DNA of 8,684 bases. Source: an uncultured Oscillospiraceae bacterium. GTDB lineage: Bacteria > Bacillota > Clostridia > Oscillospirales > Ruminococcaceae. Positions 6,211 through 8,684 of this stretch are shown in pieces; position 1 is the first letter of the stretch; each line of letters starts with the position of its first letter. The DNA lies in the NCBI GenBank assembly GCA_910587465.1, contig CAJUMS010000099.1, positions 1 to 8,684 of the forward strand, in the 5' to 3' direction. The notes under the pieces were generated by a model that saw nothing but the letters and a program-made list of their open reading frames with translations, did not search any database and was not told the origin of the DNA. A program made the translations under genes and the position numbers.

Positions 6211-8067
6211 TTATATTGCGGGATTTCCCGCTAACACTCGGAGTTTGTTTATTTTGTCGAGTTGAGGTTTACTGGGCTTAATTTTATCAAGATATGCTTG
6301 TATAGTTTCGGATTTCGTTGCGTGTATAAGTTTATGAACGTCAATATGGACAATTATCAGATTTTTGTATTCATCCGTACCGCCTTGACTTAACGGCTTT
6401 TTATGGTGACAATGAATTTCATCAATCCACAGCACTTTGCCTGTAACGGCGCATTTTCCGTATTGGGCGGCGTAGAGCGACACTCTGTTATCCATATATT
6501 CCACACTTCGGTTAGGCAGATACTCTCTTGCGAGCATATGTAGAACAGATATCACCGTTTCATCGAATTTCAGATTTCGGTGTATTTCCTCTCTGCCCTC
6601 TGCCGTGTACTTGCATATCTTTTTCTTTTTGTACATCGGGTTCTTGGTCTGAACATATCCGACAGGACATAGGGCTTCGCCGTTTATAAACCTTACCATT
6701 CGGCTTGCTCCATATCTTTTTGCTATATATTTTCGGCGTATTGTACCGCTCTTATCGAGCCGCCATTTTAGCCGATTGTATAAAACTGCGTTCAACCGAT
6801 ACTGTATTGTTTTACAGTCTTTATTAACAAATGTTGCGTATTGATAGTAGTTGTGAATACCTGCGACCATTGAGTTATACAACAGTATTTGCTTTACTCC
6901 GTCCTCGGCGTCTTTACAATGCTCAATCGCTTTTATTTGTTCTTTCAGTTTTTCGGTTTCGCGTTTTACAGCCTTGTCAGACATATGCGACCTTACAACA
7001 AATTTTCCCCCCTTCCGAAACGCTTTGATTTTAAACCCTAAAAATTCAGAGTAATGCTTTTTGAGATTAACAACCTTAGACTTTTCCTCGCTTATTTCAA
7101 GCGACAATCTGTCCTTTAACCACAGCTTTACCGCAATGAAAATTTTATCTGCGTCACTGCGTTTTCGGCAGAATATTTTGAAGTCGTCCGCATATCTTAC
7201 GATAAACATTTCTTTCAAACGGCTTTTCCTGAGTGCGGCGAAAGCGCTGCTTCTGCCTACCGTACCGCTTGACTTGACCTCGTTTTTGTAAACTCTGCGC
7301 GTAGGCATACTTTCCCACTGACTGCTTATCCACCAATCCAGTTCGTTCAGCACTATGTTCGCAAGCAGCGGTGAAATTACGCCCCCTTGAGCAGTGCCCT
7401 TTATCGAATATTGAATACTGCCATTCGGCAGTACAATCGGTGCTTTCAGCATAGCCTTTATCACACATATCAGTTGTTTGTCCCGTATTCCCATTGCCCA
7501 TATCTGCCTTATAAGTTTATGATGATTTACGTTATCAAAGAAACCTTTGATATCAACATCAACGACAAAGTGCAGATTTTGCATTTGCACCATACGATAG
7601 CATTGTGCCAATGCGTGTTCTGCTGACCGATTAGGTCTGAAACCGTTGCTCCTTTCGTGAAATTTTGCCTCGCATATAGGCTCTAACACTTGCAAGACGC
7701 ATTGCTGTACTAATCGGTCAACTATTGTCGGTATTCCCAGAGGTCTGGTTTTACCGTTTGGCTTTGGAATTTCTACCCGTCTTACAGCTTTCGGCTTGTA
7801 GAATTTAAGTTTCCTCTGAATTATCTCAACAAGTTTTTCGGTGGACAGCTTTTCTATATCCTTTATACTCAGCCTGTCCACTCCGCTTGTATGACTGCCC
7901 GAATTGCGCTTGATGTTCCTGTACGCAAGCCGTATATTTTCCTCTGAGGAGATAATCTCTATAAGGTTTGTGAAAACATCACCCTGTTTACTTTTAGCGT
8001 ATAATTCATCAAAGCAATTCTGCGTGTCATAATATTCCGAATGCCTTAATTTTGCGTTCTTTGTCAT
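6211..8067 (-). CDS. ltrA: Group II intron reverse transcriptase/maturase with HNH endonuclease (LtrA type)
   Basis: The 618-residue protein has the full LtrA order. RT motifs include RRVEIPKPNGKTRPLGIPT (about 96-114), SNGFRPNRSA, VVDVDIKGFFDNV with metal-binding D170 and D172, GTAQGGVISPLLANI, and the active-site YADD at 292-295. The maturase X domain covers about 360-480 (YNSMVAGIHNYYQYA). The C-terminal HNH endonuclease has GKCAVTG (C539), HCHHKKP (552-558), N569 and H578. ATG 8067 is chosen over TTG 8073 because GGGGGAG (8080-8074) lies six bases before it. By family knowledge it binds its own intron RNA, helps it splice from the coupling-protein message, and drives retrohoming by cutting target DNA and copying the intron. 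All catalytic residues are present and there is no frameshift, so the intron should be mobile and splicing-competent. Confidence 0.95.
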   Translation of the reverse strand: MTKNAKLRHSEYYDTQNCFDELYAKSKQGDVFTNLIEIISSEENIRLAYRNIKRNSGSHTSGVDRLSIKDIEKLSTEKLVEIIQRKLKFYKPKAVRRVEIPKPNGKTRPLGIPTIVDRLVQQCVLQVLEPICEAKFHERSNGFRPNRSAEHALAQCYRMVQMQNLHFVVDVDIKGFFDNVNHHKLIRQIWAMGIRDKQLICVIKAMLKAPIVLPNGSIQYSIKGTAQGGVISPLLANIVLNELDWWISSQWESMPTRRVYKNEVKSSGTVGRSSAFAALRKSRLKEMFIVRYADDFKIFCRKRSDADKIFIAVKLWLKDRLSLEISEEKSKVVNLKKHYSEFLGFKIKAFRKGGKFVVRSHMSDKAVKRETEKLKEQIKAIEHCKDAEDGVKQILLYNSMVAGIHNYYQYATFVNKDCKTIQYRLNAVLYNRLKWRLDKSGTIRRKYIAKRYGASRMVRFINGEALCPVGYVQTKNPMYKKKKICKYTAEGREEIHRNLKFDETVISVLHMLAREYLPNRSVEYMDNRVSLYAAQYGKCAVTGKVLWIDEIHCHHKKPLSQGGTDEYKNLIIVHIDVHKLIHATKSETIQAYLDKIKPSKPQLDKINKLRVLAGNPAI

Positions 8068-8156
8068 AGGCAACTCCCCCTCTCGGGCTTGTTTTTCTCG
8101 GATAAAATCCTAATCATACTCGAAGCTATGAATTTTAATACCTATGATTACTTTTA

Positions 8157-8165
8157 TAATATTGA
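8157..8165 (-). other. 5' side of the domain IV closing stem
   Basis: Minus-strand TCAATATTA pairs perfectly with TAATATTGA at 6167-6159 across the maturase gene. It sits immediately after the domain III-like segment that contains GGAAGGACAGCCAC. Confidence 0.6.
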
Positions 8166-8684
8166 CTTGTGGCTGTCCTTCCGTTTTCCATTACAGAAAA
8201 CATCAACAGTAATGCCACTACTTTGCCCACGGTTAAATCGGCTTATTGTTCTTCGTCCAAACCGCATTTCTGCGTACCGTAGGCTGCCACGTTCCGATAA
8301 TCCTATCTTTACATATGCACTTAGGTGTCTGCTCTGAGCCTGACAGCTTGGCAATGCCTGTAACATTGCAAGGTATTTCATAACGTCAAATCTTACTTTA
8401 CCCCGCTGTCACCGCACTATGGCGGTTTGCACATTTCTACGCATTAGAGGTATAGACCCGTACATTCACAGCTTTGTCAGACGTTTCCGTCATTCTCACC
8501 ATATGCATTTTATAGACCCCCGACCTATAGGATACACCGTTCACCTCTGAACAGCTTTCGTTCTGCTTTCGCAAATTACGGTATCTCTCAGCCGACTTCA
8601 CCGAGCTTTTGACAAAGCCAATTTCTCAGCCCTGCCAATCGGAGTATCAGGGGAAGCGTTTCAAGGCGTTACCCTATCATTCCA
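8166..8684 (-). ncRNA. Group II intron domains I-III (5' incomplete)
   Basis: This non-coding stretch precedes the maturase gene in the intron. It holds segments that recur in bacterial intron ribozymes, such as GATAGGATTATCGGAACGTG (near 8310-8291) and CTACGGTACGCAGAAATGCG just after. Its length, about 520 nt, matches domains I-III. The exon-binding sites cannot be assigned because the 5' exon is not in the window. Small open frames here are not genes. Confidence 0.8.

Larger units (their letters stand above)
6072..8684 (-). mobile_element. Group II intron with maturase ORF (5' end outside the window)
   Basis: The minus strand carries, in order, domains I-III (8684 to about 8166), domain IV with the maturase gene, domain V (6154-6121) and domain VI ending at 6072. 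The 3' end is read as ...CGTTAT, giving the required AY terminus; it is followed by exon sequence that continues the coupling-protein frame. The 5' GUGYG start is not present, but the last bases (GATAGGGTAACGCC on the minus strand) resemble sequence usually found about ten bases inside an intron, so nearly the whole intron, about 2.6 kb, is here. It is in the same orientation as its host gene, so splicing could restore the message. Confidence 0.9.

Noticed and set aside
8154..8381. 75-residue frame on the minus strand, upstream of the maturase
   Set aside because: It lies inside intron domains I-III, whose sequence is explained by RNA structure. Such frames are often wrongly annotated as hypothetical proteins.
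8410..8430. GTGCG on the minus strand as the 5' end of the group II intron
   Set aside because: This would leave too little sequence for domain I, and intron-like sequence continues upstream to the end of the window.
1..8684. CRISPR arrays, tRNA or rRNA genes
   Set aside because: No regularly spaced repeats, cloverleaf-like segments or conserved rRNA sequence were seen on either strand.

Overview
The window looks like accessory DNA from a low-GC Firmicute, most likely a gut clostridium of the Ruminococcus/Oscillospiraceae or Lachnospiraceae type. That reading rests on protein flavour only: a Firmicutes-ICE-type VirD4/TraG coupling protein, a clostridial-style LtrA maturase and an AT-rich MacB-like exporter. 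No species-level marker is present. Almost every base belongs to, or lies beside, a mobile element.

Layout: (1) About 1-1590 is an IS110-family insertion sequence on the minus strand. It has a 419-aa DEDD/serine transposase, a terminator-like hairpin behind it and a structured non-coding leader of about 200 nt in front. The leader has a perfect extended -10 box, a 5' stem-loop and a stem/internal-loop/stem/loop module, which matches the known layout of IS110 bridge RNAs. (2) 1651-4687 is a two-gene plus-strand operon: an ABC ATPase and, one base after its stop, a 791-aa FtsX/MacB-type permease. Its ribosome binding site is buried in a hairpin that competes with a second hairpin. (3) 4688-5343 has no gene but holds a 170-bp near-perfect palindrome with matching ends (a MITE-like element, 4867-5036), flanked by partial copies of the same ends. 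(4) 5344-6071 (minus) is the 3' exon of a type IV coupling protein gene. (5) 6072 to beyond 8684 (minus) is a group II intron inserted in that gene in the sense orientation. It has a textbook domain V, a domain VI branch point, a domain IV closing stem and a full-length RT-maturase-HNH protein. Its 5' end lies just outside the window.

How the parts work together: the coupling protein marks a conjugative element, or its remnant, and the intron must splice for that protein to be made. The IS110 transposase would use its own leader RNA as guide. The ABC pair is probably an export or resistance system (peptide, antimicrobial or lipid substrate unknown) caught between mobile elements, with no sensor kinase or regulator in the window. 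The points most worth following are the bridge-RNA candidate, the competing hairpins in front of the ABC operon, the hairpin MITE with its flanking end fragments, and the intron-split coupling gene.
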